Shown here piece by piece: positions 26,218 through 36,978 of a stretch of DNA of 64,000 nucleotides; the stretch's first letter is position 1; every line of letters starts with the position of its first letter. The stretch is from Acetobacter conturbans (lineage in GTDB: Bacteria; Pseudomonadota; Alphaproteobacteria; Acetobacterales; Acetobacteraceae). The notes beneath the pieces were generated by a model. That model saw only the letters and a program-made list of their open reading frames with translations, did no database searches and had not been told where the DNA came from. The stretch covers positions 124,001-188,000 of the forward strand of contig NZ_WOSY01000004.1 of NCBI RefSeq assembly GCF_011516755.1, given 5' to 3'. Both the position numbers and the translations under genes were made by a program.

Positions 26218-27129
26218 ATGCTGGACCAGTCACCCCCATCTTTCCGTGATATTTCCGGAACTTATGATGATTCAGAGGCGCTTGAAACCGATCGGAATCC
26301 GGTCGTGCTGGTGGCCCGTCCAACAGCCAACGCGATTCCCCTCATTGTATCTTCCCCTCATTCAGGGCGCGATTACACGGCTGAATTTCTCGCCCGCGTG
26401 CGCCTTCCTCTTGATGTCCTGCGGAGTGGGGAGGATTTTCACGTCGACACTCTTGTCGCCTCCGCCCCGTCGCATGGCGCGACGCTGGTGTCCGCAACCT
26501 TTCCGCGTGTCATGTGCGACCCCAACCGGGCCTCGCTTGATCTGGATCCCTCACTGATAGCGGATGCAGGTGCGGCTGAACTCATGCCAACCGCCCGGGG
26601 ACGCGCCGGGCTCGGCAGCGTGCCGGGGGTGGTGTCCGGCGGGCGACAGCTCTACTCCGCGAAGCTTTCCATGGCTGAGACGACCGCGCGACTACGCCGG
26701 TACTGGCACCCTTATCATGGGACATTGACGAGCATCGTGGATGAAATGAAGGCGCAGTATGGCTTCTGCGTCCTTCTGGACATGCATTCCATGCCTCCCG
26801 GCGTGGATGGTTCCAAGGCCGATTGCGTGATCGGGGATCGTTTCGGCACGTCGAGCAATCTTCACTATGTCCAGACACTGGCACGGAGCCTGCTGGCGCA
26901 GAATATGCGCGTAGCCCGAAACCACCCATTCGCCGGCGGTTTCATCACCAGTTATTACGGGCGACCGGAAGAGCGCGTGAGCACCATGCAGCTTGAACTG
27001 AACCGCGCCCTTTACATGAATCGCCGGGCTGGTGGCGGCTGCGGCCTCAATCCACGTTTTGCTGAAAAAATCGATCGTGTGATTGCCGATATGGCGCGCT
27101 GTGTTGCTGAAGAAGTGGAAAAAGGCTGA
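26218..27129 (+). CDS. N-formylglutamate amidohydrolase family protein
   Basis: 303 residues from ATG 26218; an in-frame GTG at 26188 is the alternative, and neither has a strong ribosome site. Family motifs are IVSSPHSGRDY near residue 40, GEDFHVD, DPNRASLDLDPSL, LLDMHSMPP and NHPFAGGFITSYYGRP. The family (HutG-like, zinc-dependent) releases formate from N-formylglutamate in histidine breakdown, but no other hut gene is present, so the substrate is uncertain. Confidence 0.85.
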   Translation: MLDQSPPSFRDISGTYDDSEALETDRNPVVLVARPTANAIPLIVSSPHSGRDYTAEFLARVRLPLDVLRSGEDFHVDTLVASAPSHGATLVSATFPRVMCDPNRASLDLDPSLIADAGAAELMPTARGRAGLGSVPGVVSGGRQLYSAKLSMAETTARLRRYWHPYHGTLTSIVDEMKAQYGFCVLLDMHSMPPGVDGSKADCVIGDRFGTSSNLHYVQTLARSLLAQNMRVARNHPFAGGFITSYYGRPEERVSTMQLELNRALYMNRRAGGGCGLNPRFAEKIDRVIADMARCVAEEVEKG

Positions 27130-27134
27130 TCACG

Positions 27135-27704
27135 TCACAAGGTATGGACCATGATCCGGAACGCCGTGGCAAAATGCACATCGGCGGCATCCGTTGCATC
27201 CTGATTGAGGCGGATATCCACGCTGGGTTGTGACGTTACATAGAGCTGGCAGTTACCACTCTCCACCTGATCCAGATGGTTCGTCACGCAAACCGCGTGA
27301 TGGGAATTGATAATGCTTTTCAACAGGGGCGTGCCTGCACCTTCGGCAGATATCACAGCGACGAACTGTTGCTTGTCCAGCATGCCGAGGCTGACGGCAA
27401 ATGCGTGCATCGTGACTCCCGAGACGGAGTCATTGGTGTCGCCGAAAATGGCGGCGACTTCCTGAGCTTCCATTTGCGAGCCCGGTATCTGTTCATTGTA
27501 GACGACCGCGATGCCGATCTTGCCCGTCGGCGGCGGAACGACGAAGTGCAAGGTCTCGCCCAGAATCGAGACGTCCTTGCTATCGAACGCAGCCGCCTGC
27601 GCAGGCAGACTGATAGTCAGCACGTACAGGCCGCTACATGCGGTCAGGAATCTGGCTGCCCTGTGAATGATGTTTATGCGCTGCACAACTTCCGACCCAA
27701 TCAC
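27135..27704 (-). CDS. Hypothetical exported protein
   Basis: 189 residues from GTG 27704; a GTG six codons further in would give a tidier signal peptide. A hydrophobic segment at about 17-38 ends PAQAAAF, a likely signal cleavage site. The mature domain has two Cys (CVTNH...GNCQ) that may form a disulfide. The C-terminal PSVDIRLNQDA reminds me weakly of YfiR/DUF4154 proteins, but I do not assign it. It follows thiE on the same strand after a hairpin. Confidence 0.6.
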   Translation of the reverse strand: MIGSEVVQRINIIHRAARFLTACSGLYVLTISLPAQAAAFDSKDVSILGETLHFVVPPPTGKIGIAVVYNEQIPGSQMEAQEVAAIFGDTNDSVSGVTMHAFAVSLGMLDKQQFVAVISAEGAGTPLLKSIINSHHAVCVTNHLDQVESGNCQLYVTSQPSVDIRLNQDATDAADVHFATAFRIMVHTL

Positions 27705-27739
27705 CGAGCCGAATAATTGTACAGAGCTATTGAAGAAAA

Positions 27740-27764
27740 TTTAAGCACGCCCCGCTTTTGGGCG
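27740..27764 (-). terminator. Weak hairpin after thiE
   Basis: Read leftward, CGCCC and GGGCG (27764-27760 with 27752-27748) form a short stem with a 7-base loop, followed by TGCTTAAATTTTC. It is a possible end of the thiamine operon. Confidence 0.35.
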
Positions 27765-27771
27765 AGTGTTG

Positions 27772-28395
27772 CTAAAGAGGAACAGTTTCTCCGGTCGCGG
27801 CAAGCCACGCACTGATCTGTGCCGCTGGATCATCGGCGAGAATGAAGTCTGACACTGCGGCAACACAGTCCGCTCCTGCGGCGAGACATTCCGGTGCACG
27901 CGCCAGTGTGACGCCCCCGATCGCCACGAGCGGCAGATCCCCGATACGCTTGCGCCATTCGGTCAGTTTGGCTGTTCCCTGTGGCCCAAATGCCATTTTC
28001 TTAAGTCGCGTCTCCCAGACAGGGCCAAGCGCTACATAATCCGGCTTCGTCGCAAGCGCGCGGTCAAGCTCCTCCACGCTGTGCGTGCTGAGACCGAACC
28101 GGACGCCCGCGTTACGAAGGGCGTCCAGATCAGCCGTATCGAGATCTTCCTGCCCGAGATGCACCCACGGAGCCTCGCAGGTCATGGCTTCCCGCCAGAA
28201 ATCATTGACGACCAGAGTGACGCCATGCCGTCTGGCGAAAACCATTCCCTCTTTCAGTTCCGCAAGAAGATCAGCCCCGCTTTTGTCTTTGATGCGCAGC
28301 TGGACGAAACGGGCACCAGCGTCTCCAAGACGATCAACCCAGAAGGCGCGATCCACGACGGGGTAGATTCGCTGGGGAAGACGCGAAACAGTCAT
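27772..28395 (-). CDS. thiE: Thiamine-phosphate synthase / thiamine-phosphate pyrophosphorylase
   Basis: 207 residues from ATG 28395, whose ATGA overlaps the thiG stop. It joins HMP-PP and the thiazole phosphate to make thiamine phosphate. Visible motifs are [46 protein letters not shown] and LVAIGGV. The longer open frame upstream lies inside thiG and is not coding. Confidence 0.92.
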   Translation of the reverse strand: MTVSRLPQRIYPVVDRAFWVDRLGDAGARFVQLRIKDKSGADLLAELKEGMVFARRHGVTLVVNDFWREAMTCEAPWVHLGQEDLDTADLDALRNAGVRFGLSTHSVEELDRALATKPDYVALGPVWETRLKKMAFGPQGTAKLTEWRKRIGDLPLVAIGGVTLARAPECLAAGADCVAAVSDFILADDPAAQISAWLAATGETVPL

Positions 28396-29162
28396 GCGAG
28401 CACCGGCTTTCCAAGAAGGGGAGTGGAGGGGGCCGCCATGTCGCGTGCCTCCATCGGGTCGGCAAGACGGGCCAGTGCGCCCGCCTCGACAGCGAGACGA
28501 AACGCCCGCGCCATCGCCGCCGGGTCGCCTGCCTTGGCGACCGCTGTGTTGATCAGGACGGCGTCGTAGCCGAGTTCCATGGCCTGTGCCGCATGGGACG
28601 GAACGCCGATGCCTGCATCCACCACCAGCGGAATTTCGGGGAAGTGAGCACGAAGAGCACGCAGACCGAATACATTGTTCAGTCCCTTGCCTGAGCCGAT
28701 TGGTGCGCCCCACGGCATGAGCACTTCGCATCCGGCAGCGAGGAGGCGCTCAGCCACGACGAGATCTTCCGTGGTGTAGGGAAAGACCTTGAAACCCTCG
28801 GCGGTGAGGATGCGGGCCGCCTCCACGAGACCGAACACATCTGGCTGAAGCGTATCGGACTCGCCGATCACTTCCAGCTTGATCCAGTCCGTCTCAAAGA
28901 CTTCGCGAGCCATGTGCGCAGTGGTCACGGCTTCCTTGGCTGTGTGACACCCGGCCGTGTTCGGCAGCACCGGCACATTGAGATCGCGGATCAGAGACCA
29001 GAATGCCTGACCGGCTTTCTGCCCGGCGGATTCCCGGCGCAGGGAAACGGTAATGACGCCGGCATGCGCTGCCTTCACGGCGGCGGCGAGGATCTCGGGC
29101 GAAGGATATTGCGCGGTGCCCAGCATGAGCGGCGAGGCCAGAGTGGTGCCGTAGAATTGCAT
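28392..29162 (-). CDS. thiG: Thiazole synthase ThiG
   Basis: 256 residues. The Schiff-base lysine is K95 in [34 protein letters not shown] and [19 protein letters not shown] complete the family pattern. ThiG builds the thiamine thiazole from deoxyxylulose phosphate, dehydroglycine and the ThiS thiocarboxylate. It starts 5 bases after thiS and overlaps thiE. Confidence 0.96.
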   Translation of the reverse strand: MQFYGTTLASPLMLGTAQYPSPEILAAAVKAAHAGVITVSLRRESAGQKAGQAFWSLIRDLNVPVLPNTAGCHTAKEAVTTAHMAREVFETDWIKLEVIGESDTLQPDVFGLVEAARILTAEGFKVFPYTTEDLVVAERLLAAGCEVLMPWGAPIGSGKGLNNVFGLRALRAHFPEIPLVVDAGIGVPSHAAQAMELGYDAVLINTAVAKAGDPAAMARAFRLAVEAGALARLADPMEARDMAAPSTPLLGKPVLA

Positions 29163-29167
29163 CGGTC

Positions 29168-29365
29168 TCAGCCTCCCTGCATCGGGGCGACGATCTCGAT
29201 TTTCATGCCCTCCGAGATGGACAACTGGGAACGACGCGAGGCGGGGACGAATTCACCTCCCACGGCAGTAGCGATGCGCGCGCCGCTCAGGCCGAGTTCA
29301 TCGACCAGCGCGGCAAGGGTCCGTGAGGTGACCGCACGGGTCTCGTCATTGACCAGAATGTTCAT
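29168..29365 (-). CDS. thiS: Sulfur carrier protein ThiS
   Basis: 65 residues from ATG 29365 ending APMQGG; the C-terminal Gly-Gly is where the thiocarboxylate is formed. The start MNILVNDE is typical of this ubiquitin-fold carrier. A longer in-frame start at 29398 is unlikely. It lies between thiO and thiG. Confidence 0.93.
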   Translation of the reverse strand: MNILVNDETRAVTSRTLAALVDELGLSGARIATAVGGEFVPASRRSQLSISEGMKIEIVAPMQGG

Positions 29366-29434
29366 GTCAGTCTCCCTGACCAGCAGTTCACGTACCAATT
29401 GGGGCTTTGGCTCAATGCGTGCAAGCAGCCCGCC

Positions 29435-30406
29435 TCATGAGTTGAATACGATCTCGGTGACTTGCTCTCCCAGCCATGGCGAAAGCAGATAGCCATGGCG
29501 GTACATGCCGTTGACGAAAATGGTGCGGCCTTCCTGTGTCACGAGCGGCATATTGTCCGGATAGGAGGGACGCAGACCGGTACCGATATCGACGATCTCG
29601 GCTTCCGCGAAACCGGGATGAAGCGTCCAGACCGCGTTGAGCAATTCACTCATGGAACGCAGCGTGATGGGACCGCCATTCTCACTCTCGATCATCGTTG
29701 CGCCGACCATAAAGAGATGATCGGCACGCGGCACGATATAAATGGGGATGCGCGGATGCAGCATTCGCACAGGGCGATGCAGCGCCACGTCGGGGCAACG
29801 GAGCAGCAGCATTTCCCCCCTTACGCCGCGAAGGGCCGGGAGTTCCGTGCGTGCGCGCAGGCCCGAGGCATCCACCACCCAGTCGAAGGTCTCGTCGGAA
29901 GGGATATCCGGGCAGTTCAGCAGGAGACGGCCGCCCAGTTCATTGACCAGTCGGTCTGCCAGAGCCGGAAGAGTCTTGCGCGGGTCGAGATGTCCTTCTT
30001 CGGGAAAGAAGAGGGCGCGCTGGAACCGATCGGCAAGATCCGGCTCCAGTTCCGCAATTTCCTCAGCACCGATTTCCCGAAAATGGCTGGTGCGGCGTCC
30101 AAAGCGTGCGATTTCCGGGGTATCGCGCGGAGGCGCGAGGACGAGGCTGCCATTGGACTGCACATCGGGTGCGTTGGCACGCCACCAGTCCAGTGATTTG
30201 AGGGAATGTTCCGTCACCTCCGGCGGGGCGGCCTCGGCTTCGCACCACGGGGCGAGCATCCCTCCCGCCATCCATGAAGCACCGGAACCGACTTTCGGGC
30301 CTGTTTCAGCCAGTGTAACGCGGGCGCCCCGGTTGGCGAGCATGACGGCGGACACGAGCCCCGCCACACCGGCGCCCCGGACCAGAATGGCTGGAGGTGG
30401 TGTCAT
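29435..30406 (-). CDS. thiO: FAD-dependent glycine oxidase ThiO
   Basis: 323 residues from ATG 30406 with a GGGAGA ribosome site. A Rossmann FAD motif opens the protein (GAGVAGLVSAVMLANRG), and GASWMAGGMLAPWCEAE, VDASGLRAR and TGLRPSYPDNMPLV fit the DAO/ThiO family. It supplies dehydroglycine for thiazole formation. It heads the thiO-thiS-thiG-thiE operon. No TPP riboswitch was found upstream, although these are common before thi genes. Confidence 0.9.
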   Translation of the reverse strand: MTPPPAILVRGAGVAGLVSAVMLANRGARVTLAETGPKVGSGASWMAGGMLAPWCEAEAAPPEVTEHSLKSLDWWRANAPDVQSNGSLVLAPPRDTPEIARFGRRTSHFREIGAEEIAELEPDLADRFQRALFFPEEGHLDPRKTLPALADRLVNELGGRLLLNCPDIPSDETFDWVVDASGLRARTELPALRGVRGEMLLLRCPDVALHRPVRMLHPRIPIYIVPRADHLFMVGATMIESENGGPITLRSMSELLNAVWTLHPGFAEAEIVDIGTGLRPSYPDNMPLVTQEGRTIFVNGMYRHGYLLSPWLGEQVTEIVFNS

Positions 30407-30645
30407 GAGAATCTCCCGTCCGGGTGGAGGTGAAAAGGGCTGCCACGATGAGCGCATGCGATGGATTTGTTAAGAGTGGCGCGGATTTATCTGACGCGAT
30501 CCGATGGAGCGGCAGTCCCGGATTGCCGTGTTGCGGTCGTTACGTCGGAGCACAGGTAAAAACAGGCTCCGTTACGCCTTCCGGTTGTGTTGAACGCAGG
30601 ATTTGGTAAGAGTATCAGCGAAATACAGGCCCTCGGAGAGAAGAA

Positions 30646-31788
30646 ATGACTGACCCGGCAACGCAGGCTCCTCAACTGAGCCCCTCCGATCTGGCTAATA
30701 ATGAAAGAGCTATTGCTTATTACAATGAGCATGGCTGCGACACGGTCGATAAAGCCTTTGTTCTTGCGAACATTCTGCACACGGATCGTTGCGTGGCGGA
30801 GGCGGCCCGCGTCTATCACATCGGGTATGAGCTCCACTCCAAGTCTCCGCACCAGCAGCCGGGCGCTCATATTCTTCTCCATGTCAGCCTGCTCTGCCAG
30901 CTGAAGGCCGGGCATGAGCCGAGCCAGGAAGACATGGACGCGATGAAGGCGCTGTCTCTCCCGCTCTATAATTACATTCTGGGCATCCAGACGGCATGGA
31001 CGGCAGGCGATCTGGTGAAGGCCGCCCGTATCATGGGCAACTGTTACGATGAATTCCACACGGGCGAGGAGTGCGACCGCCTGTATCTGGAAGTCATGAG
31101 CCGCCACTATAACGAGCCGATGCGCAACGGCGTGGCTGACGCACGCGTCGCCGGTTCCCTTATCCCGCGGAAAGTCTATCTCTACTGGGACAAGGAAACG
31201 CCTGAGGAAGTCGAACAGAATTTCGAATATCACCGGAGCTTGCCGGGGCTCGAGATCAAGACTTTCAATCAGGAAGAAGCGGCGCAGTGGCTTTATGAAG
31301 TCTACGGCGTGGAAGCCCGGAACCTCTTTCTGTCCATGCGGCATCCCGCCGAGGCCGCCGACTTCCTGCGCGCGCATGTGATTCAGGAACTGGGGGGCTG
31401 GTGGCTGGACGCGGACATCCGCATCCGCTCGGAAGAGGTGTTCTTCAACCGCCTCTCGCAGCATCACTCCCATGTCTTCCTGCTCACGCATGACCATGTA
31501 GTGCATAACGACTTCTTCGGATCAGTCGCCAACAGTCCGATTATCGGCGACGTCCTGCTGTCGCTCTATCGCAACTGCTATCTCTTCCCCGGCCTGTATA
31601 TTCCCTACAAGACCGGCCCCGGCGTGTTCGAACGCGCTCTGAATCGCACGTTCCACGCCGATTTCACCCGCGTGCGGCCGATCCCTTCCATGATGATCTA
31701 CGATCACACGGTCTTCGCCGATATCATCGAGGAACTGCAGGTGGACTACAAACACCAGGGCAAGTCCTGGCACGCGGTGAGCAACTGA
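30646..31788 (+). CDS. Glycosyltransferase with DXD motif (GT32-like)
   Basis: 380 residues. The N-terminal about 160 residues are helical and TPR-like; the C-terminal half shows IPRKVYLYWDKETPEE and PAEAADFLRAHVIQELGGWWLDAD, the DXD sugar-binding signature (D255, D257) of the Gly_transf_sug/OCH1-like group. Such enzymes transfer sugars from nucleotide donors with a divalent metal. The acceptor is unknown and no polysaccharide cluster is nearby. ATG 30646 has a GGAGAG site. It is cytosolic by sequence. Confidence 0.75.
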   Translation: MTDPATQAPQLSPSDLANNERAIAYYNEHGCDTVDKAFVLANILHTDRCVAEAARVYHIGYELHSKSPHQQPGAHILLHVSLLCQLKAGHEPSQEDMDAMKALSLPLYNYILGIQTAWTAGDLVKAARIMGNCYDEFHTGEECDRLYLEVMSRHYNEPMRNGVADARVAGSLIPRKVYLYWDKETPEEVEQNFEYHRSLPGLEIKTFNQEEAAQWLYEVYGVEARNLFLSMRHPAEAADFLRAHVIQELGGWWLDADIRIRSEEVFFNRLSQHHSHVFLLTHDHVVHNDFFGSVANSPIIGDVLLSLYRNCYLFPGLYIPYKTGPGVFERALNRTFHADFTRVRPIPSMMIYDHTVFADIIEELQVDYKHQGKSWHAVSN

Positions 31789-31813
31789 TCTTTTCAGTCC
31801 GTGCGCGGGTGCG

Positions 31814-32485
31814 TTATCCGCGTGCCGGATCGTACCCGCAGCGGATAAGTGCCGCCAGCATATGAGGCGGCGGCGGGGCGATGGCGCTGATCGTCTCGGC
31901 TAGGGGTAAAATCAGTTCTCGACTCAGGAGATGCAGGCGCTCTCCCGCCATCTGTTTGCCTGCTGAATAAACCGGGTCCCCCACAACGGGGAGACCCGCT
32001 GCAGCGCAATGCACGCGCGCCTGGTGGGTGCGTCCACTCTCCAGCGTCAGTTCCACCCATGACAGGGTGCCGTCACGTCCCAGACATCGCAATGTGGTTC
32101 GGGCCGACTGTCCATCCGGCGCTCCCTGCATTTTCCAGCCCTGCGAAAGGGTGCTGACCTTTTTCAGGGGCAGGTCGATCTCAAGCGTGTCTGGTGCTGT
32201 CCCTTGCACAACGGCCCAATAGAGCTTTTTTGCGCGTCCGGTAGCGAAACAGGACTGAATGGCCAGCAATGTCTGCTTTCGCAGGCCGATGGCAAGGCAG
32301 CCCGCCGTGTCCGCATCAAGTCGATGCGCCAGCCACGGGCCATCTTTCCGACGGCTCATCAGGGGAAACCAGTCCTCGACACTGGGGCCGCCCCGCGGAC
32401 CCGGGTGAACCGGAAGGCCCGCTGGCTTGTTGATGATGAGCGCCTGATTGCTTTCGTAAAGCTTCAGAAAGGGGAGGGGGGGCAC
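31814..32485 (-). CDS. RluA-family pseudouridine synthase
   Basis: 223 residues from a GTG start one base after the ftsK stop. The catalytic Asp is D57 in HRLDADTAG. IINKPAGLPVHPG, AKKLYWAVVQG and SGRTHQARVH are further RluA-family motifs. No S4 domain is present, so it may be a short RluA/TruC-like enzyme; which rRNA or tRNA uridine it modifies is not determined. Confidence 0.9.
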   Translation of the reverse strand: MPPLPFLKLYESNQALIINKPAGLPVHPGPRGGPSVEDWFPLMSRRKDGPWLAHRLDADTAGCLAIGLRKQTLLAIQSCFATGRAKKLYWAVVQGTAPDTLEIDLPLKKVSTLSQGWKMQGAPDGQSARTTLRCLGRDGTLSWVELTLESGRTHQARVHCAAAGLPVVGDPVYSAGKQMAGERLHLLSRELILPLAETISAIAPPPPHMLAALIRCGYDPARG

Positions 32486-32486
32486 T

Positions 32487-35333
32487 TCAGTCGTCCGAAG
32501 CGCCGCGCCCGATCAGCACCTTGCGTCGTCCCACATGATCGGCTGCGCTGACGATACCGTTCTTTTCCATCTGTTCGATGAGTTTGGCTGCACGGTTGTA
32601 GCCGATGGAGAGATGGCGCTGCACGAATGAGGTCGAGGCCTTGCCTTCGCGAATAACGATGGCGACGGCCTTGTCATAGAGGCTGTTGTCGCCACCATCG
32701 CTGGCGGCGTCCATGCCACCAGGCGAGGGTGCCTCTTCCTCACGCTCGGAAATGACATCCTCATCGTAGATCGGCTCGCCCTGCTCACGCAGGAATTCGA
32801 CCACGGCTTCCACCTCGCTGTCGGCTACGAAAGGACCGTGAACGCGCGTGATACGACCGCCGCCCTGCATGAAGAGCATGTCGCCCTGTCCAAGGAGCTG
32901 TTCCGCGCCCTGTTCCCCGAGAATGGTGCGGCTGTCGAACTTGCTGATGACCTGAAAGGAAATTCGGGTCGGGAAGTTCGCCTTGATGGTGCCGGTGATC
33001 ACATCCACGGACGGGCGCTGTGTCGCCATGACGACATGAATACCTGCGGCACGGGCCTTCTGCGCGAGGCGCTGGACGGCGGCATCGATTTCCTTGCCAG
33101 CCGTCATCATCAGATCCGCCATTTCGTCGATGATGACGACGATATAGGGCAGCGCATCAAGGGTGAGCGACTGTTCCTCGAAGATCGGATTACCTGTTTC
33201 CGGATCGTAGCCGGTCTGGACGCGTCGGGTGACTTCCTCGCCACGCTCACGAACCTGCGCCGCCCGTTCGTTGTATCCCGCGATATTACGCACCTGAAGG
33301 TGAGCCATGGCGCGGTAACGACGGTCCATCTCCCGCACGACCCATTTGAGGGCGATGACCGCCTTGGTCGGCTCGGTGACGACGGGGGTGAGCAGGTGCG
33401 GAATACCGTCATAAATCGACAGTTCCAGCACTTTGGGATCGATCATGATCAGGCGGCACTCATCCGGCGAATGGCGGAAAAGCAGCGACAGGATCATCGC
33501 GTTGATACCGACCGACTTGCCCGAGCCCGTGGTGCCAGCGACGAGCAGATGCGGCATTTTCGCCAGATCGCTGAAAATGGGATCGCCAGAGATATCTTTT
33601 CCCAGTGCCAGTTCAAGCCGACCGGGAGAGTCCACCCACTCCGAGCATTTGAACAGCTCCGACAGGTAGACGGTTTCACGAAGCGCATTCGGCACTTCGA
33701 TGCCGATCACGTTGCGGCCCGGCACGGTCGCGATACGCACACTGAGCACGGAGAGAGAGCGGGCAACATCGTCCGCAAGACCGATGACGCGTGCGGCGCG
33801 GATGCCGGGTGCAGGCTCGAGTTCGTAAAGTGTGACCACGGGGCCGGGATGCAGATCGACAATCCGACCCTGCACACCGAAGTCCGCGAGTACTGTCTCC
33901 AGCAGTCGCGCATTGCCTTCCAGCATTTCGCGGGATGGCGCCATCGCCGCCCGGGACGCAGGCGGTGCTTTCAGAAGGGAGACCGGAGGCAGCGTCCAGC
34001 CCTGCGTTGTCCGTGGAGCATCGCGTCCCGACCGTCCGCCTGTCTGTGCGGCTGTCCCGTCAGCGTCGGTACGTCCCCCGAACAGACGGGAAAGCATGGA
34101 TTTCTTGCCCTCCTCCTGCGCGGCGGGAGGGGGAGACGATGCAACCGGGCGAAGTGCCTGCTGTGGTTCGCTGGGAGGAGGCGACATATCCCGGTCTGGC
34201 GGGAGGGAAACCTGCGGTTCTTCCCCACTATGCGAGAAGGCGGCAGTTCCGGGCATTTCCGTAGGATATCGGTCCTGCGTCGGGGCCGGAAGATGAACAA
34301 CCGGCTCGTTTTCATCCACCGTGTTGGCCGGACGACGACCGGTTGGCCTGTTTGCAGGCGGCGACTCAGGGGAAGGTGCCAGCAGGGCGAGGTCCGTGCC
34401 GGTCCCGCCCGAGCGCTGGATGGGTGCAGGCTGACGCGCCATTTCCTGCCGGGGAGAGGGTGGTGCAAATCGGGTTTCACGGGCGGCCGTGGAGGCGAGA
34501 AACTGTCCGGCGGAGGCCCGGGATGCTTCGGCGCGGCGCGGAATCCATGACCGTTTCCGGCCAGAGTCGTGGTCCGCAAAGGCGTTCCCAGCGGCATAGG
34601 CATCGTCTTCCACGCTGCTGGCGGACCCTGTCTGATAAGGCAGTTCCCGCCGCTGGCGGGCAATGATCGTCCGGGCAAGCCGACCGGGCTGGCGTCCCAT
34701 GACAAGAAGCGTCGTGCCGGTCGTCTGCCCGATGGTCCGCCATTCGTTGCGGTCCAGTCCGAAAGCGAGGGTGCCTAGGAGGAACGCCAGAATCAGCCCC
34801 AGAACCCAGAGAATGACGCCCCCCGCAGGTCCGATGGCGGCCATGCCTGCGGACACGGCGTTCCCGGCGATACTGGCGCCCATGCCTCCACCGATCCCGG
34901 CGTCGGACGGCCATGCCGGCGCATGAAGTGCGGTGATGAGAATGGGGACCGCGGCAAGAAGGGAAGCCGTGACGAGCATCAGGCAACACAGCGCGACGGC
35001 GCGCAGCACGAAAACGCTGAGCCCGCGATGTCGGAAGATCCGCCAGCCCCACGCGACCAGCGCCAGCACCAGCAGAGAGGTTGCCAGTCCGACGCTCTGG
35101 ATCAGGAGATCAGCGACGAATGCGCCCGGCCGTCCCAGCAGGTTGGTAGCGGCGCGATCGGTCGAGACATCCGGAGACGGATCCTGCGGATCGTAGGTCC
35201 AGAAGCAGGCGGCGAACACGATGGCGAGGATCCACAGCACGATGCCGCCGAGCTCGTCTCCGCGCCGTTTCAGCGACGTTTTCGTCGAGGGCGAGGAAAG
35301 GCTGGAAGGAAGAAAACGGCTTAGACGCGCCAA
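32487..35333 (-). CDS. ftsK: DNA translocase FtsK
   Basis: 948 residues from a TTG start with AGGA 8 bases upstream. An N-terminal membrane domain of about four helices (30-200) is followed by a long Pro-rich linker (200-430). The motor then shows Walker [15 protein letters not shown] and Walker [14 protein letters not shown]-terminal winged-helix gamma domain ([20 protein letters not shown]) recognises KOPS sequences. FtsK anchors at the septum, pumps DNA and activates XerCD at dif. Confidence 0.97.
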   Translation of the reverse strand: MARLSRFLPSSLSSPSTKTSLKRRGDELGGIVLWILAIVFAACFWTYDPQDPSPDVSTDRAATNLLGRPGAFVADLLIQSVGLATSLLVLALVAWGWRIFRHRGLSVFVLRAVALCCLMLVTASLLAAVPILITALHAPAWPSDAGIGGGMGASIAGNAVSAGMAAIGPAGGVILWVLGLILAFLLGTLAFGLDRNEWRTIGQTTGTTLLVMGRQPGRLARTIIARQRRELPYQTGSASSVEDDAYAAGNAFADHDSGRKRSWIPRRAEASRASAGQFLASTAARETRFAPPSPRQEMARQPAPIQRSGGTGTDLALLAPSPESPPANRPTGRRPANTVDENEPVVHLPAPTQDRYPTEMPGTAAFSHSGEEPQVSLPPDRDMSPPPSEPQQALRPVASSPPPAAQEEGKKSMLSRLFGGRTDADGTAAQTGGRSGRDAPRTTQGWTLPPVSLLKAPPASRAAMAPSREMLEGNARLLETVLADFGVQGRIVDLHPGPVVTLYELEPAPGIRAARVIGLADDVARSLSVLSVRIATVPGRNVIGIEVPNALRETVYLSELFKCSEWVDSPGRLELALGKDISGDPIFSDLAKMPHLLVAGTTGSGKSVGINAMILSLLFRHSPDECRLIMIDPKVLELSIYDGIPHLLTPVVTEPTKAVIALKWVVREMDRRYRAMAHLQVRNIAGYNERAAQVRERGEEVTRRVQTGYDPETGNPIFEEQSLTLDALPYIVVIIDEMADLMMTAGKEIDAAVQRLAQKARAAGIHVVMATQRPSVDVITGTIKANFPTRISFQVISKFDSRTILGEQGAEQLLGQGDMLFMQGGGRITRVHGPFVADSEVEAVVEFLREQGEPIYDEDVISEREEEAPSPGGMDAASDGGDNSLYDKAVAIVIREGKASTSFVQRHLSIGYNRAAKLIEQMEKNGIVSAADHVGRRKVLIGRGASDD

Positions 35334-35543
35334 GTCACCGGTCCTGACGTTGCGGGTTCACGGACAATGGATGCGCTGTGTAACAGGCACGCGCAAAGGA
35401 GCAGCATACCGTGCGCACAGCGCATCCTGAAGATGAGGAAATGCTCTTAAAGCCCGGATATGTCCAAAAAGCGAAGATTTTTTGAACCTAATCTTTTCGT
35501 CATTTTCATATGCGTAAAAAAGGACGACCGGAGAGGCGGCTTC

Positions 35544-36974
35544 TCATGCCTCCATCGGTCTAGTCCGCAACGCATCGGCCATCAGATCTATTTCGGCGAG
35601 CTTGCGGTCGAGCATCTGCCAGTCATCCTGCTCGCTCAGGCTGGTCCACAGGGTTTCGACGGTCGTGATCAGCATGTCGCACGGCAAGCCGCCGGTGAAA
35701 TAGGGATGATCCAACGAGAGGCCGGGGATGGGCGTGCGAGCCTCAAGTTGCGTGCGGGCTTCGTTGAAAGCGGCATCCTTGTAAATGTCGCCTCGCGGTC
35801 CCGCCAATGCGCGTTCACGGCTGGCGCCCCCTCCATACCAGTCGAAGGGCAGGCAGTGAAACGGGATGCCTGACGTTTCCATGAACAGCGTGACGGCGTG
35901 GCGCAAGGCACGGTCGGATTCAGGATTGTCCTGAATCACACCCAGACGGCGGCACCATGCCGCATCCAGTTCGGTCTCATAGAGGGCGGGGAAACGCGCC
36001 AGCGCATCGGTCAGATCTTTGTGGGACGAGAATTCCAGCAGGCATTCGGCCAGACGCGCCAGATTCCACAAAAGCGCCTGCGGTTGTCGTCCATAGGCAT
36101 AAAGGCCGGTCTGGTCGAAATAGGCGGCGGTGAAGGACGGATCGAACCGGGGAAGGAAGCGCCAGGGGCCGTAATCGAAGCTTTCCCCGGTGATGGCGAT
36201 GTTATCCGTATTCAGGACGCCGTGGACAAACCCCGCCGCCATCCACTGAGTTCCCACACGGGCCACGTTGCGACACACGGCATCGAACAGTACCTGAGCT
36301 CCGCTGCCACCCTCGGGCACGGACAGTTCGGGGTAATAGGTTTCAAGCACATACTCCACCAGTTGGGCGATGGCCTGCGTTTCACCGTTCGCGGCGAGGC
36401 GCTGGAACGTGCCGATGCGGATATGGGAATGACCCAGCCGCACCAGAACCGATGAGCGCGTGGGGGAGGGTTCGTCGCCGCGCTCCAGATCCTCGCCCGT
36501 CTCGATCAGACTGAAGGCCCGGGAAGTTTCCACTCCCAATGCTTCGAGCATGGCGGCGGCGAGGATTTCGCGGACACCCCCTTTCAGGGTGAGGCGGCCA
36601 TCGCCTCCGCGCGACCAGGGGGTGCGACCGCTGCCCTTTGTGCCGAGATCCAGAAGTCGCCCTCTTCTGTCACGCAGTTGTGCGAAGAGAAAACCGCGTC
36701 CGTCGCCGAGGTCGGGATTGTACTGCTGGAACTGATGACCGTGGTAACGCAGCGCCAGCGGGTGTTCCAGCGAGCCCGGAAGTGGTGCGAAACGGCCAAA
36801 ATGCTGCACCCATTCTGCGTCGGTCAGCGTATCCAGCCCGACTGTCACCGCAGCGCGGTTATTTCGGTAGCGCAGGATGTGCCGGGGAAACTCGGCAGGG
36901 GTCACCACGTCATAGAACAACCCGCCCAGACGGGTATGATCGGTGGCAGGATTAAAAGCTGGTGAAAAAGGCAT
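35544..36974 (-). CDS. selO: Protein adenylyltransferase SelO (YdiU/UPF0061)
   Basis: 476 residues, matching E. coli YdiU (478). The pseudokinase-fold motifs are KGSGRTPWSRGGDGRLT (phosphate-binding), FVHGVLNTDNIAI (catalytic loop with NTDN) and FDYGPW. SelO transfers AMP from ATP to Ser, Thr or Tyr of proteins and is linked to oxidative stress responses. The C-terminus RTRPMEA has no CxxU/CxxC motif. The ATG at 36974 is overlapped by alternative hairpins (see the regulatory entry). Confidence 0.93.
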   Translation of the reverse strand: MPFSPAFNPATDHTRLGGLFYDVVTPAEFPRHILRYRNNRAAVTVGLDTLTDAEWVQHFGRFAPLPGSLEHPLALRYHGHQFQQYNPDLGDGRGFLFAQLRDRRGRLLDLGTKGSGRTPWSRGGDGRLTLKGGVREILAAAMLEALGVETSRAFSLIETGEDLERGDEPSPTRSSVLVRLGHSHIRIGTFQRLAANGETQAIAQLVEYVLETYYPELSVPEGGSGAQVLFDAVCRNVARVGTQWMAAGFVHGVLNTDNIAITGESFDYGPWRFLPRFDPSFTAAYFDQTGLYAYGRQPQALLWNLARLAECLLEFSSHKDLTDALARFPALYETELDAAWCRRLGVIQDNPESDRALRHAVTLFMETSGIPFHCLPFDWYGGGASRERALAGPRGDIYKDAAFNEARTQLEARTPIPGLSLDHPYFTGGLPCDMLITTVETLWTSLSEQDDWQMLDRKLAEIDLMADALRTRPMEA

Positions 36975-36978
36975 TGAA

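Noticed and set aside
30407..30645. Possible TPP riboswitch before thiO
   Set aside because: The conserved CTGAGA and ACCTGAT-type segments were looked for on the minus strand and are absent.
32838..34550. 570-codon plus-strand open frame
   Set aside because: Antisense to ftsK, which is complete and well conserved on the minus strand.
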